Of a DNA stretch of 37,472 nt, positions 26,236 to 34,421 are shown piece by piece. This DNA comes from a bacterium. GTDB taxonomy: Bacteria > UBP6 > UBA1177. Numbering within the stretch: the stretch's first letter is position 1; each line of letters begins with the position of its first letter. The stretch covers positions 1 through 37,472 of the forward strand of contig JAFQZM010000008.1 in the NCBI GenBank assembly GCA_017405875.1, read 5' to 3'. The position numbers were made by a program, and so were the translations under genes. Below the pieces are notes generated by a model. It searched no databases and had not been told where the DNA came from. It was given only the letters and a program-made list of their open reading frames with translations.

Positions 26236-26270
26236 ATCCCTGACCCTTCTCCATTGTGGCGAAGGGAACA
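26236..26270. repeat. REP-like inverted repeat (CTCATCCCTGACCCTTCTCC type)
   Basis: CCCTTC (26244-26249) and GAAGGG (26261-26266) form a short hairpin in a string CATCCCTGACCCTTCTCC often seen as dispersed short repeats in bacterial genomes. It lies in the 190-base gap between the divergent glycosyltransferase and flavoenzyme genes. Confidence 0.5.
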
Positions 26271-26408
26271 AAAGCAAGGTCAAAGCCCGTCATTCTAAAG
26301 TAAAACTGCGGAAAAACAAGATATTTTCACTTACTTGACATTTAAAACCTACAGAATTATTTTGCCCCACTGAATTTGTTTCTTTAATCACGGAATAATG
26401 GTGGTATT

Positions 26409-28478
26409 ATGACAAGAATTGAAAAACATCCCGTCCTTGAAGTTCCGCAAGGCAGGAAAGAGGTTGAATTTTATTTTGACGGACAAAAAATGACCGGTTA
26501 CGAAGGCGAAGCTGTAAGTTCGGCTCTTTTCGCAAACGGTATCAGACAGTTTTCGCTCCACAGAAACGGCAAGGCTCCGCTGGGTATCTTCTGCGCGAAC
26601 GGCCAGTGCAGCCAGTGCACGGTGATCATCGACGGACTGCCTCAGAAATCGTGCATCACTCCGCTCAAAGCAGGAATGAAGATCGAGACTCTTAACGGCG
26701 TTCCGAAACTTGCTGAAGACGACAGACCTGTAGAACACACCGAAAGACGCAACGAAAGCTGCGACGTTCTCGTTGTCGGCGGCGGTCCGAGCGGTCTCAA
26801 CGCTACGATCGAACTTGCTCAGCTCGGTTTCAGCGTCATTCTGGTTGACGACAAGGCGAAACTCGGCGGCAAACTGCTGCTCCAGACGCACAAATTCTTC
26901 GGCAGCGAGGAAGACTGCTTTGCCGGAACGCGCGGCGTTGACATCGCACACATCCTCGAAGAGAAAGTCAGAAGCTTCAAAAACGTCAAAATATACACCG
27001 AAACAAGCGTTATCGGCGTTTTCAAGGACAAAAAGGCAGGTCTTTTCGTCAAAAATAAAAACTATGTCACAGTCGATTTCAAAGGGCTCATCCTTTCGAG
27101 CGGCGCAAGGGAAAAATCGGTCCTCTTCAAAGGCAACGACCTTCCCGGCGTTTACGGCGCAGGCGCTTTCCAGACGCTTGTCAACCGCGACCTCGTAAAA
27201 GCGGCTAAGAAAATACTCATCATCGGCAGCGGAAACGTCGGTCTCATCGGCGCTTACCACGCTCTTCAGGCAGGGATCGAAGTCGCTGCGATCGTCGAGA
27301 TCGCTCCGAAGATCAACGGCTACAAAGTCCATGCCGACAAGATCAGAAGAATGGGCGTTCCGATCTATCTCAGCACGACAGTCATCTCAGCTGAAGGCGA
27401 CGGAAAAGTCGAGAGAGTCACCGTTGCACAGGTCGATGAAAAGTGGAACCCGATACTCGAAACGGCAAGGACCTACGAAGTCGATACGCTCCTTGTCGCT
27501 GTAGGTCTGAGCTCAGCGGACGAGCTTTTCACGCTGGCTGACCAGTATAAGTTCAACGTCATGAAAACCGGAGACTGCGACGAGATCGCTGAGGCTTCTT
27601 CGGCTATGTTCGGCGGCAAGATCACCGGCAGAAAGATGGCTGCGGCTCTCGGCAGGACAGATGCGGCAATCGATGAAAGCTGGCTTAAAAAGGCGGCTGT
27701 TCTCAAATCGAGACCTGGAAACACGAAAGAAATAGAAAAACCGGTCATCACGGCGAAATTCCAGCCGAAATTCTCCTGTCTCCAGGAAATTCCGTGCAAC
27801 CCGTGCACCACAGTCTGCGCTAAAAAGGCGATCAAACTCAAAGGCGGGACCGGAACGATCATGGATACTCCTTACTTCGATGGCGAGTGCATCGGCTGCG
27901 GAATGTGCGTTGCTGCCTGCCCCGGTCTTGCTATCGCCCTTGCAAAGAAAGTCGACGACACGAAGGCAGAGATCGTTCTTCCTTATGAATTCAACTGCGA
28001 TTTCAAAGAGGGCGACAAACTTCCGCTCACCGATATCGACGGAATTTTCCTTGAAGAAGGAATAGTCATCAAGACCGCTTACAACAAAAAGTACAAGACG
28101 ACTCTCGTCACCCTCAGTGTAACGGCAGCCAATGTCGCGGATATCGCAGGTATCAGATACCAGAGCGAAGAAGTCACGAAACCGATCCCGAAACCTGATT
28201 TCACCTACGCTCCCGAAAACAGCATCGTCTGCCGCTGCGAGAGAGTAACAGTCAAACAGATAGTCGATTTCATCAAGGAAAACAAAGTCAGAGACGTCAA
28301 CCAGCTCAAGCAGATCAGAGTCGGAATGGGCGCTTGCGGCAGCAAGACCTGCAGCGTTCTTATGCCGATGATCTTCAGGATGGCTGGCGTAGACTGGGCG
28401 GAAGTAACTCCGGGAAGGAAGAGACCGCTGACTGTCGAAACTCCGATGTACGCAATTGTAAACGAGGAGGAAAATTAG
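26409..28478 (+). CDS. Multicentre FAD/NAD oxidoreductase, alpha subunit of a sarcosine/proline-type dehydrogenase
   Basis: The 689-aa protein joins units that are separate in related enzymes. The N-terminal plant-type [2Fe-2S] domain has Cys62, 67, 70 and 82 (FCANGQCSQC). An FAD-binding site follows (VVGGGPSGLNA, about 122-132), then an NAD-type second Rossmann site (IIGSGNVGLIG, about 270-280), and a ferredoxin-like insert with a CNPCTTVC and a CIGCGMCVAACPG motif (about 463-505). The BFD-type [2Fe-2S] domain at the end has CRCERVT and GACGSKTC. Similar modules make HcnA/HcnB, LhpB/E/F (hydroxyproline) and sarcosine/proline dehydrogenases, which take electrons from an amino-acid-oxidising flavoprotein. 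The partner is the next gene, adjacent with no gap. The substrate cannot be read from sequence. Codon use is uniform and strongly biased, as in well-expressed genes. Confidence 0.88.
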   Translation: MTRIEKHPVLEVPQGRKEVEFYFDGQKMTGYEGEAVSSALFANGIRQFSLHRNGKAPLGIFCANGQCSQCTVIIDGLPQKSCITPLKAGMKIETLNGVPKLAEDDRPVEHTERRNESCDVLVVGGGPSGLNATIELAQLGFSVILVDDKAKLGGKLLLQTHKFFGSEEDCFAGTRGVDIAHILEEKVRSFKNVKIYTETSVIGVFKDKKAGLFVKNKNYVTVDFKGLILSSGAREKSVLFKGNDLPGVYGAGAFQTLVNRDLVKAAKKILIIGSGNVGLIGAYHALQAGIEVAAIVEIAPKINGYKVHADKIRRMGVPIYLSTTVISAEGDGKVERVTVAQVDEKWNPILETARTYEVDTLLVAVGLSSADELFTLADQYKFNVMKTGDCDEIAEASSAMFGGKITGRKMAAALGRTDAAIDESWLKKAAVLKSRPGNTKEIEKPVITAKFQPKFSCLQEIPCNPCTTVCAKKAIKLKGGTGTIMDTPYFDGECIGCGMCVAACPGLAIALAKKVDDTKAEIVLPYEFNCDFKEGDKLPLTDIDGIFLEEGIVIKTAYNKKYKTTLVTLSVTAANVADIAGIRYQSEEVTKPIPKPDFTYAPENSIVCRCERVTVKQIVDFIKENKVRDVNQLKQIRVGMGACGSKTCSVLMPMIFRMAGVDWAEVTPGRKRPLTVETPMYAIVNEEEN

Positions 28479-29627
28479 ATGAAAAGTTACGATATTCTCA
28501 TAATCGGCGCAGGCAGCATCGGAACACCGCTTGCATACAACCTTGCGAAAAAAGGAAAGAAAGTCTGTGTAATCGAAATGAACGCATCCACCGGAAGAGG
28601 CCAGAACAGAGCTGCTATCGGCGGACTCAGAGCGACATTCAGCGATCCTGCGAAAATCAAGATCTGCGCTGTTTCCATCAATGAAATCAGCCACATGAAA
28701 GAAAATTACGGAATCGATGTAGACTGGGTCGAAGGCGGATACATCTACCCGATCTTCGAAGAACAGACCGAGAAAAATCTGAAAGAGCTCCTCAAGCTCC
28801 AGAAGAGCATGGGGCTCAATATCGACTGGGTCTCGGCTGACGAGATCAAGGAAAGAGTTCCCGGAATACGCCCCGAAGGACTTAGAGGCGGAACATTCTC
28901 GCCGAACGACGGAAGCGCTTCCCCGCTCAAGACGACAGGTGCTTTCTACAAACTTGCAAGAGAGTGCGGAGCTGAATTCAACTTCCACGAAAAAGTCGTT
29001 TCAATGGAAGTCAAAGGCGGAAAGATCGTTTCGGTAAAAACCGACAAAGAGACCTACAGCGCCGACCTCATCATCAACGCTGCAGGTCCTTTCAGCCGCG
29101 AAATCGGAGCAATGTGCGGAGTCGATATCCCCGTTTATCCGGACTGTCACGAAGGCGGTATCACCGAGCCGGTCGAATACTTCCTCCGTCCGATGGTCGT
29201 TGACATCAGACCCGACGCGATCTCGCTCAACTACTACTTCTACCAGAACTACGAAGGTCAGTTCGTTTTCTGCATCACTCCGAAACCTTCGATCAAAGGG
29301 ACCGATATCGACAACACGAGCAACTTCATGCCGCAGGTAGTCGGAAGAATGCTTTCGCTCTACCCGAGACTCCGCAACATCCGCATAAGAAGGACGTGGA
29401 GAGGCCTTTACCCGATGACTCCGGACGGTTTCCCGATCGTCGGCAGAACGAAAGAAGTTGAAAACATGTTCCTTGCTACCGGTATGTGCGGCCAGGGCTA
29501 CATGATCGGCAGCGGTCTCGGCAAGATCTTGTCGGAGATAATCGTCGACAATTCGCACGAATACGATTTCATCCTCGACCAGCTCACGCTTTACCGTGAT
29601 TTCTCGGGCGACGAGATGCTCAAATAA
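28479..29627 (+). CDS. DAO-family FAD oxidoreductase, beta subunit (sarcosine/glycine/proline dehydrogenase type)
   Basis: The 382-aa flavoprotein has a DAO fold. It starts YDILIIGAGSIGTPLAYNLA (dinucleotide motif at residues 8-13), then has GRGQNRAAIGGLR, SADLIINAAGPFSREIG, the RTWRGLYPMTPDGFPIVGRT segment and a final MFLATGMCGQGYMIGSGLGK typical of HcnC/SoxB/LhpB-type subunits. It would oxidise an N-methylated or imino amino acid and pass electrons to the larger partner, whose stop codon is immediately before this ATG (GAGGAGG upstream). Its substrate is open: sarcosine, proline, hydroxyproline and glycine are all family substrates. Its stop lies two bases from the convergent protease gene. 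Confidence 0.88.
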   Translation: MKSYDILIIGAGSIGTPLAYNLAKKGKKVCVIEMNASTGRGQNRAAIGGLRATFSDPAKIKICAVSINEISHMKENYGIDVDWVEGGYIYPIFEEQTEKNLKELLKLQKSMGLNIDWVSADEIKERVPGIRPEGLRGGTFSPNDGSASPLKTTGAFYKLARECGAEFNFHEKVVSMEVKGGKIVSVKTDKETYSADLIINAAGPFSREIGAMCGVDIPVYPDCHEGGITEPVEYFLRPMVVDIRPDAISLNYYFYQNYEGQFVFCITPKPSIKGTDIDNTSNFMPQVVGRMLSLYPRLRNIRIRRTWRGLYPMTPDGFPIVGRTKEVENMFLATGMCGQGYMIGSGLGKILSEIIVDNSHEYDFILDQLTLYRDFSGDEMLK

Positions 29628-29629
29628 TC

Positions 29630-31093
29630 TCAAAAAATACTCAGGGAACACCCTTTTTCAGTGGTTTTTATCGGAAGCATTGAATCATCCGGAAATTCGT
29701 CGATGTCGCTTCCCATCTCAAGATCTTCGGGCTCGTATGTTTCTTCTTCGATTTCGGGAAGTCCGCCACTGCACTCATGCCTTTCGCAGAGCAGCTGCAG
29801 CGCGGCGAGAGCGTTGATCCTGCCGTAGCCGTATTTTTCGCTGAAGCCGTTTTCGTTGTAGTCCGCATCGACTGTAGAAACCTTGTCGGCTGTGGTCGTG
29901 ATAATCTCATAAAGCTCATCCCGGCTAAGTTCAGGATAAGCCGAGATCAGAAGGCCTGCAACTGCGGCTGCAAGAGGAGCCGCGCTGCTCGTTCCGCCGA
30001 AAGAGCCGGTGTAGTCACTTTGCGAATAGCCGTAATAACTGCGCGCATCGATCGTCCATATCCCGTCTTTTATCGTGTCGAACGCGAACGGATTCCAGAC
30101 ATAGTCGCCGTCGATATCGGAAGATGGCGCCATAATATCGAGATCCCTGCCGAAATCGCTGTAACTAGACCGCTGTCCGTAAGCATTAAGCGCACCGACC
30201 GCGATCACGTCTTCGTTTGCTGCATAACCGTCAAACGTCTCTTCTGCACTTATATCCTCGTTTCCGTTTCCTGCAGCGAAAAATATGACGACTCCTAAGC
30301 CTCCCCTCTCCTTTTCACGGGCGTATTTCACGATTTCCTTGATAACTTCAGGCATATCCTCGCCGCCGCCGTTATCAGCCGGACCCCAGCTGTTTGAAAT
30401 TATCTGAACACCCTGATCCAGAACGAAGTTGAAGGCGTTCGCCATGTTTTCGCCTTCGCCGAGCATATCACCTGATCTGACCGGAACGATCTTGCACTCA
30501 GGGCACGCACCGGCAACCCCTAGTTCATTGTCTTTTACCGCGGCAATCACACCGGTGACACAGGTTCCGTGAGGCTCGTTTTCATCAGCATAAGGATAAT
30601 CGTCGCCGTCGATCAGATCGAGCCCTTTGAGATACTTTCCTTTCATATCGGGATGATGCAGGTCAAAAGCATCGTCGATTATCCCGATTTTGATTCCGTT
30701 TCCCGGCTTTATCCCGAGGCTTTCAAGATAATCCCAAGCAGCCGCGACTTTCGCGTCATTTCCCTCGATACCGCGCTGCCCTGTATTCAGAAGATGCCAC
30801 TGATTGGCAAAAAAAGGATCGTTGCTTTTGTACTCGATATTCATTTTTTTATCAGGAACAGCCTTTTTCACCAAAGCAGATTTATTCAAACAATTCAAAA
30901 AGTTATCTTTATTTTCCGTATGAACCGCATAAAAACTGCTTCTTTTGATTTTGTAAAAATAGCTGATCCCGCAATCCTTGAAATCGCTCTTCAAAAACCT
31001 GCGCGAATCATCTTTCAGCTGCACAAAAACGGTCTCTTCGGCAAAAATCACCGAAAACACAAGCAAAATTGCGGCAAAAAAGAGTTTTTTCAT
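29630..31093 (-). CDS. Secreted subtilisin-like serine protease (S8 family)
   Basis: The 487-aa protein has a signal peptide (MKKLFFAAILLVFSVIFA). A propeptide-like N-terminal part runs to about residue 90, then the S8 domain with the catalytic triad: Asp140 (GIIDDAFD), His175 (PHGTCVTG), Ser369 (GGTSSAAP), and the oxyanion Asn276 (AAGNGN). The opening FANQWHLLNTGQRG is typical of kexin- and S8-type proteases of Myxococcota and similar bacteria. The last ~45 residues are acidic and end KGCSLSIF. The protease should act outside the cytoplasm. AGTGAAGC precedes the ATG; no strong SD. Confidence 0.9.
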   Translation of the reverse strand: MKKLFFAAILLVFSVIFAEETVFVQLKDDSRRFLKSDFKDCGISYFYKIKRSSFYAVHTENKDNFLNCLNKSALVKKAVPDKKMNIEYKSNDPFFANQWHLLNTGQRGIEGNDAKVAAAWDYLESLGIKPGNGIKIGIIDDAFDLHHPDMKGKYLKGLDLIDGDDYPYADENEPHGTCVTGVIAAVKDNELGVAGACPECKIVPVRSGDMLGEGENMANAFNFVLDQGVQIISNSWGPADNGGGEDMPEVIKEIVKYAREKERGGLGVVIFFAAGNGNEDISAEETFDGYAANEDVIAVGALNAYGQRSSYSDFGRDLDIMAPSSDIDGDYVWNPFAFDTIKDGIWTIDARSYYGYSQSDYTGSFGGTSSAAPLAAAVAGLLISAYPELSRDELYEIITTTADKVSTVDADYNENGFSEKYGYGRINALAALQLLCERHECSGGLPEIEEETYEPEDLEMGSDIDEFPDDSMLPIKTTEKGCSLSIF

Positions 31094-31155
31094 GCTTCAC
31101 TCCGACAAAAAACGGGCAATTATACATAAAATCAAATATTTTCAACCGATATTTA

Positions 31156-31200
31156 TTTGTCGGAGCGCACGCGGCCCGCGTGCTGAATTAATTGCAGGCG
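31156..31200. repeat. GC-rich palindromic repeat
   Basis: GCACGCGG-C-CCGCGTGC (31167-31183) is a perfect 8-bp inverted repeat in the 134-base gap between the divergent start of the protease and the end of the ORF6N gene. No T-run follows on either strand, so it is REP-like rather than a terminator. It shares the GAGCGC...GCGGC...GCAGGCGAGC wording with the patch at 19118-19144. Confidence 0.6.
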
Positions 31201-31227
31201 AGCAGACCTAAGCTCCGGCAAACAACT

Positions 31228-32148
31228 TCACATTTTTTCCAGCAAAGATTCCGTATTGATTTCCATCCGGCTGAAAGCAAACCACTTCTTTCCCAAGTCT
31301 TTCAGAGATGCACCAATGTGGTAAACCGTGTCGTCAATACACAGAAAACGATCATGGGAATGAGTAAAAACATGAATCGGTATCGGCGTATATTGGCTGT
31401 CGTGCCGCTGAATATCAAGCTGCAGTTGTGCATTCGGCGTATGTGTGTAGATTTCTGCCGCGACTTCGTTCCCGCGTTTGTCGAGCAAAATCAGGACACT
31501 TTCATCAATGTAGTTGTCAATCAGAATGATTTTATTTGTAGCAGTGCGGATCAAATCACTTATGAAAGAATACGCATCAAAAACTTGACCGTCAAAGAAT
31601 ATGCCCTGCGACGACGGTAAATGATTCTCTATTTTATTGAAAATTTCATCTATTTTTTTGTCAGTTGTCAGCTGATGTTTTTCCAGAAGTTCAAGCCGCT
31701 GAAATACTGCGGCATTGGCAATCAGAAAACGACGCATATTTACGAAAGCGTTCATTATCTTTATGCTGACTTCTATCGCTGTAGGAGTATGCAGCACTGA
31801 TGACAGCTGGGCGATTCCCTGTTCTGTAAACACGTATGGCAGTGAAGGATTAAACTTCAATGTTTTTAGGTTATCGCAATTTGCGATAACCTCATCACGT
31901 TCAATTTCGCTTAGCTGAAATCTGAAAGATAAAGGAAAACGCTCAATGTTTCGTTTTACCTGTTCGTTCAATCTGCCTGTAGAAACGCCGTATAGTTGTG
32001 CCAGATCCCTGTCCAGCATGACTTGTATTCCGCGAACATTAAAGATCAGATTCTCGATTTTTGTGGAAGCTACAAGGCTTTGTTCGGTATATTTCTCCTC
32101 TTTGATTGTTTTTGATTTCTGTTGAACTTTTACAATTTCGCCGCCCAT
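31228..32148 (-). CDS. ORF6N-domain protein with PLD-like C-terminal domain
   Basis: The 306-aa protein has an ORF6N domain at about residues 25-145 (VRGIQVMLDRDLAQLYGVST, RNIERFPLSFRFQLSEIERD, LPYVFTEQGIAQLSSVL). A helical linker follows, then a C-terminal domain with SFISDLIRTATNKIILIDNY and HDRFLCIDDTVYHIGASLKD, which resembles a phospholipase-D-type nuclease half with a degenerate H-x-[KR]-x4-D motif. ORF6N domains come from phage regulators and are widespread in accessory DNA; function is unknown. I chose ATG 32148; the in-frame extension to 32199 lies in AT-rich intergenic sequence. TTAGGTTAG upstream is a weak SD. Confidence 0.82.
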   Translation of the reverse strand: MGGEIVKVQQKSKTIKEEKYTEQSLVASTKIENLIFNVRGIQVMLDRDLAQLYGVSTGRLNEQVKRNIERFPLSFRFQLSEIERDEVIANCDNLKTLKFNPSLPYVFTEQGIAQLSSVLHTPTAIEVSIKIMNAFVNMRRFLIANAAVFQRLELLEKHQLTTDKKIDEIFNKIENHLPSSQGIFFDGQVFDAYSFISDLIRTATNKIILIDNYIDESVLILLDKRGNEVAAEIYTHTPNAQLQLDIQRHDSQYTPIPIHVFTHSHDRFLCIDDTVYHIGASLKDLGKKWFAFSRMEINTESLLEKM

Positions 32149-32296
32149 TTCTAACCTAAAAGAAAAATCATCTATGAATAAAATAAATATTTTAGTCAAT
32201 AAATCAAGATTTATTTTTACATTTTAAGAAATCCATCAACAATACATTTAAAGAAATATCTAATCCATCAATAAAAAGTTCGCTGTGTAAAGAGTT

Positions 32297-32320
32297 TTGA
32301 TCAGCGCACGGTTTCAAAAA
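32297..32320 (-). repeat. Partial, inverted copy of the 36-bp interspersed repeat
   Basis: TTGATCAGCGCACGGTTTCA matches the reverse complement of the centre of copies 1 and 2 (GAAACCGTGCRCTGATCA). It lies upstream of the ORF6N gene, 12 kb from the other copies. Confidence 0.7.
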
Positions 32321-32351
32321 CAATGATTTGATTTTTCAGAGATAACAGCCT

Positions 32352-32969
32352 TTAAAACAAACTCATCTGTTCCGGCTCTTCTTCTTTGACGAGTTTGAAA
32401 CTTTTTCTGTAGATTTCGCACGGACCGATTTTTTTCAGGATTTCGTAATGTTCAGCCGTCGGATAGCCTTTGTGTGATGAAAGGTGGTATTCGGGATAGA
32501 TTTTATCCCATTTGTCCATGATCCTGTCGCGGTAAGTCTTGGCCAGAATCGAGGCTGCAGCGATATTTATGCTTTTTGCGTCGCCTTTGACAACGGCGAT
32601 TTCGTTTTCAAACTGCCCGGTTTTTTTGTTGCCGTCAATCAGAAGCATGCAGTTTTCTTCAGTTTTCCGCATCACTCTCTTTGCGCACAGACTCATGCCG
32701 TAAAGCGAGGCGTGAAGGATGTTCATTTCATCGATCACTTTCGGAAGAACCGAATAAACCGCCCAGAAACTATTGTGAATTATCTGCGGAACAAGTTCCA
32801 GCCTCTTTTTTTCAGAAAGTTTTTTGGAGTCGTTTATCCCCGGAATTTCGGTAAAAAGCGAGACTGCCGCCGTTACTACCGGGCCGCACAAAGGACCTCG
32901 ACCCGCTTCATCTGCACCGATTACGCAAAAACCCTGCTTTATATAAATCTTATCTATTTCGCCAATCAT
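32352..32969 (-). CDS. rnhB: Ribonuclease HII
   Basis: The 205-aa protein has the RNase HII active-site signatures: GADEAGRGPLCGPV (Asp20, Glu21), LLIDGNKK (third Asp) and SINIAAASILAKTYRD (fourth Asp). It removes ribonucleotides embedded in DNA. The length is normal. The last five residues, QMSLF, match the sliding-clamp-binding consensus QxxLF. The start has AAGGTG upstream and lies immediately after the HemW-like gene stop, so the two are co-transcribed. It is the last gene of a four-gene operon. Confidence 0.95.
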   Translation of the reverse strand: MIGEIDKIYIKQGFCVIGADEAGRGPLCGPVVTAAVSLFTEIPGINDSKKLSEKKRLELVPQIIHNSFWAVYSVLPKVIDEMNILHASLYGMSLCAKRVMRKTEENCMLLIDGNKKTGQFENEIAVVKGDAKSINIAAASILAKTYRDRIMDKWDKIYPEYHLSSHKGYPTAEHYEILKKIGPCEIYRKSFKLVKEEEPEQMSLF

Positions 32970-32970
32970 T

Positions 32971-34092
32971 CTAGCACCTTATTGCATCAAAAAGTTTCAG
33001 AAGCACCGCGTTTAAAAAGTCGCTCCCCGTCTCTGTGCATTTTAAGATTTTTCTGTTTTCGTCGAATTCAAGCAAACCTTTTGAAACAAGGTCAGAAACA
33101 ACTTTTTCAGAAATCAGCTCAAAAAATTCTTTTCCGAATAGTTCCTTAAAATCACTGAGATTTATTCCGATTTTTACACGCAGGCCCATGAGCAGAAATT
33201 CTTCCAAGCGCTCCTGCAAAGTAAGCTCAACAGAACTCAAACCATCTCCTCCGATAAAAGCATCGATATCGTCGGCGTAACGCGATGAAACGCCCGTTTT
33301 TCGGATGAACGAAGCTGCTCCCGCACCGATTCCGAGCCATGAAGAATAAGTCCAGTAAAGCATGTTGTGCCTTGATTCAAAGCCGGAAAGCGAATAGTTG
33401 CTTATCTCATAGCGCGAAAAACCGCGTTTCTGCAGAAAATCTCTGATATCACTTTCCTGCTGCAGAGTTTCATCTTCATCAAGAAGCAGAGGGGCATTTT
33501 CCCGCTCAGGTCTTGCGTATCTGTAAGCCGAAACGTGCTTGAAGGGCGCCAACTCAAAAATTTTATTAAGCTCCTGATTTATTTTACGATTTTTACCTAA
33601 ACCATAGATGATGTCGCAGGAAACATTGTCAAAATATTTTGCGAAAAGAGGAATATTTTTTTCCATGTCGGCAACTGTCGTCCTGCGTCCCATTTCGGCA
33701 AGAACTGCATCGTCAAACGCCTGAATGCCGATGCTCACGCGGTTTATTCCGCAGTTTTTGAGATTTTTTATCCAGTTTTCGCCTCTGTCTGCAGGGTTTA
33801 CCTCGACTGTAACTTCGCAGGCACCTTGGTTTATCCCCGATTTTTCAGCAAATCTTGCAAAATTCAGGAAAAAATCTTCATCCATCGAAGTAGGGCTTCC
33901 GCCGCCGAAATAAACCGAGACGATTTTTGTTCCGGAAAGCTCGACAAGCCTTCTTCCGGCCTCGTTAAAAAGCGATTTTCCGTATCCTTTCAAAGTGTCG
34001 CGCGAACAACCGGTAACACTGAAAAAATCACAGTAAAGACATTTTTTCGGGCAGAATGGGATGTGAAAATAAATTCCGGAAAAGTTATTCAA
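32971..34092 (-). CDS. hemW: HemW-type radical SAM protein
   Basis: The 373-aa protein has the radical SAM motif CPKKCLYCDF (Cys14, 18 and 21; C-x3-C-x2-C), the GGG(S/T)PT segment (YFGGGSPTSM) and the downstream HemW/HemN-like region (SIGIQAFDDAVLAEMGRR, VSCDIIYGLG). HemW proteins are heme chaperones often misnamed oxygen-independent coproporphyrinogen oxidases. True HemN uses the same motif, but HemW lacks HemN's N-terminal extension, as here. The start is TTG at 34092; no ATG fits the family N-terminus (GIYFHIPFC). Upstream SD is weak. It is 10 bases from the preceding gene and 1 base from rnhB. Confidence 0.9.
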   Translation of the reverse strand: MNNFSGIYFHIPFCPKKCLYCDFFSVTGCSRDTLKGYGKSLFNEAGRRLVELSGTKIVSVYFGGGSPTSMDEDFFLNFARFAEKSGINQGACEVTVEVNPADRGENWIKNLKNCGINRVSIGIQAFDDAVLAEMGRRTTVADMEKNIPLFAKYFDNVSCDIIYGLGKNRKINQELNKIFELAPFKHVSAYRYARPERENAPLLLDEDETLQQESDIRDFLQKRGFSRYEISNYSLSGFESRHNMLYWTYSSWLGIGAGAASFIRKTGVSSRYADDIDAFIGGDGLSSVELTLQERLEEFLLMGLRVKIGINLSDFKELFGKEFFELISEKVVSDLVSKGLLEFDENRKILKCTETGSDFLNAVLLKLFDAIRC

Positions 34093-34102
34093 TTTGCGAC
34101 CG

Positions 34103-34414
34103 CTAAGATTTTCTGGCTGTTATATCCTCGACACCGATCGTAGCTTTCTCGGAAACGGCGATAAAAAGCCTTGCCTGAACACCGTGCTTGTTGAAAAGTT
34201 CCGAAACTTCGGTGTAGATCGTGTTTTTAAGTTCTTCCTTGTCCTCAAACTTGTATTCACCGATGAAAGTTCCTTCGGGAAGCGGCTGGAGAACGTCACC
34301 GAGTCTGATCTGCGCGTAAAGCCCGAGTTCTTCCAGTTCTCCGTGGATAAAATCTCTGTCATAATTTGCTGAAGCAAGAACTTCAAAACTCAAAAAAACA
34401 AAATAATGCTGCAT
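34103..34414 (-). CDS. Small unrecognised protein between DJ-1-like and hemW genes
   Basis: A 103-aa protein with no signal peptide or membrane helix, and no family I recognise. It is mixed alpha/beta (FVFLSFEVLASANYDRDFIH, GTFIGEYKFEDKEELKNTIY, GVQARLFIAVSEKATIGVED), which could be a ferredoxin-like fold. TAGGTGAG precedes the ATG. Seven bases separate it from the DJ-1-like gene and ten from hemW, so it is a true operon member. Confidence 0.8.
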   Translation of the reverse strand: MQHYFVFLSFEVLASANYDRDFIHGELEELGLYAQIRLGDVLQPLPEGTFIGEYKFEDKEELKNTIYTEVSELFNKHGVQARLFIAVSEKATIGVEDITARKS

Positions 34415-34421
34415 AACTCAC

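Noticed and set aside
26388-27332. A 314-codon minus-strand open frame
   Set aside because: Same effect: antisense of the iron-sulphur flavoprotein, which carries conserved Cys and nucleotide motifs.
27513-28988. A 491-codon open frame on the minus strand opposite the flavoenzyme genes
   Set aside because: It is the antisense shadow of a strongly codon-biased gene pair with clear motifs. It has no start signal, no recognisable family, and spans the junction of two real genes.
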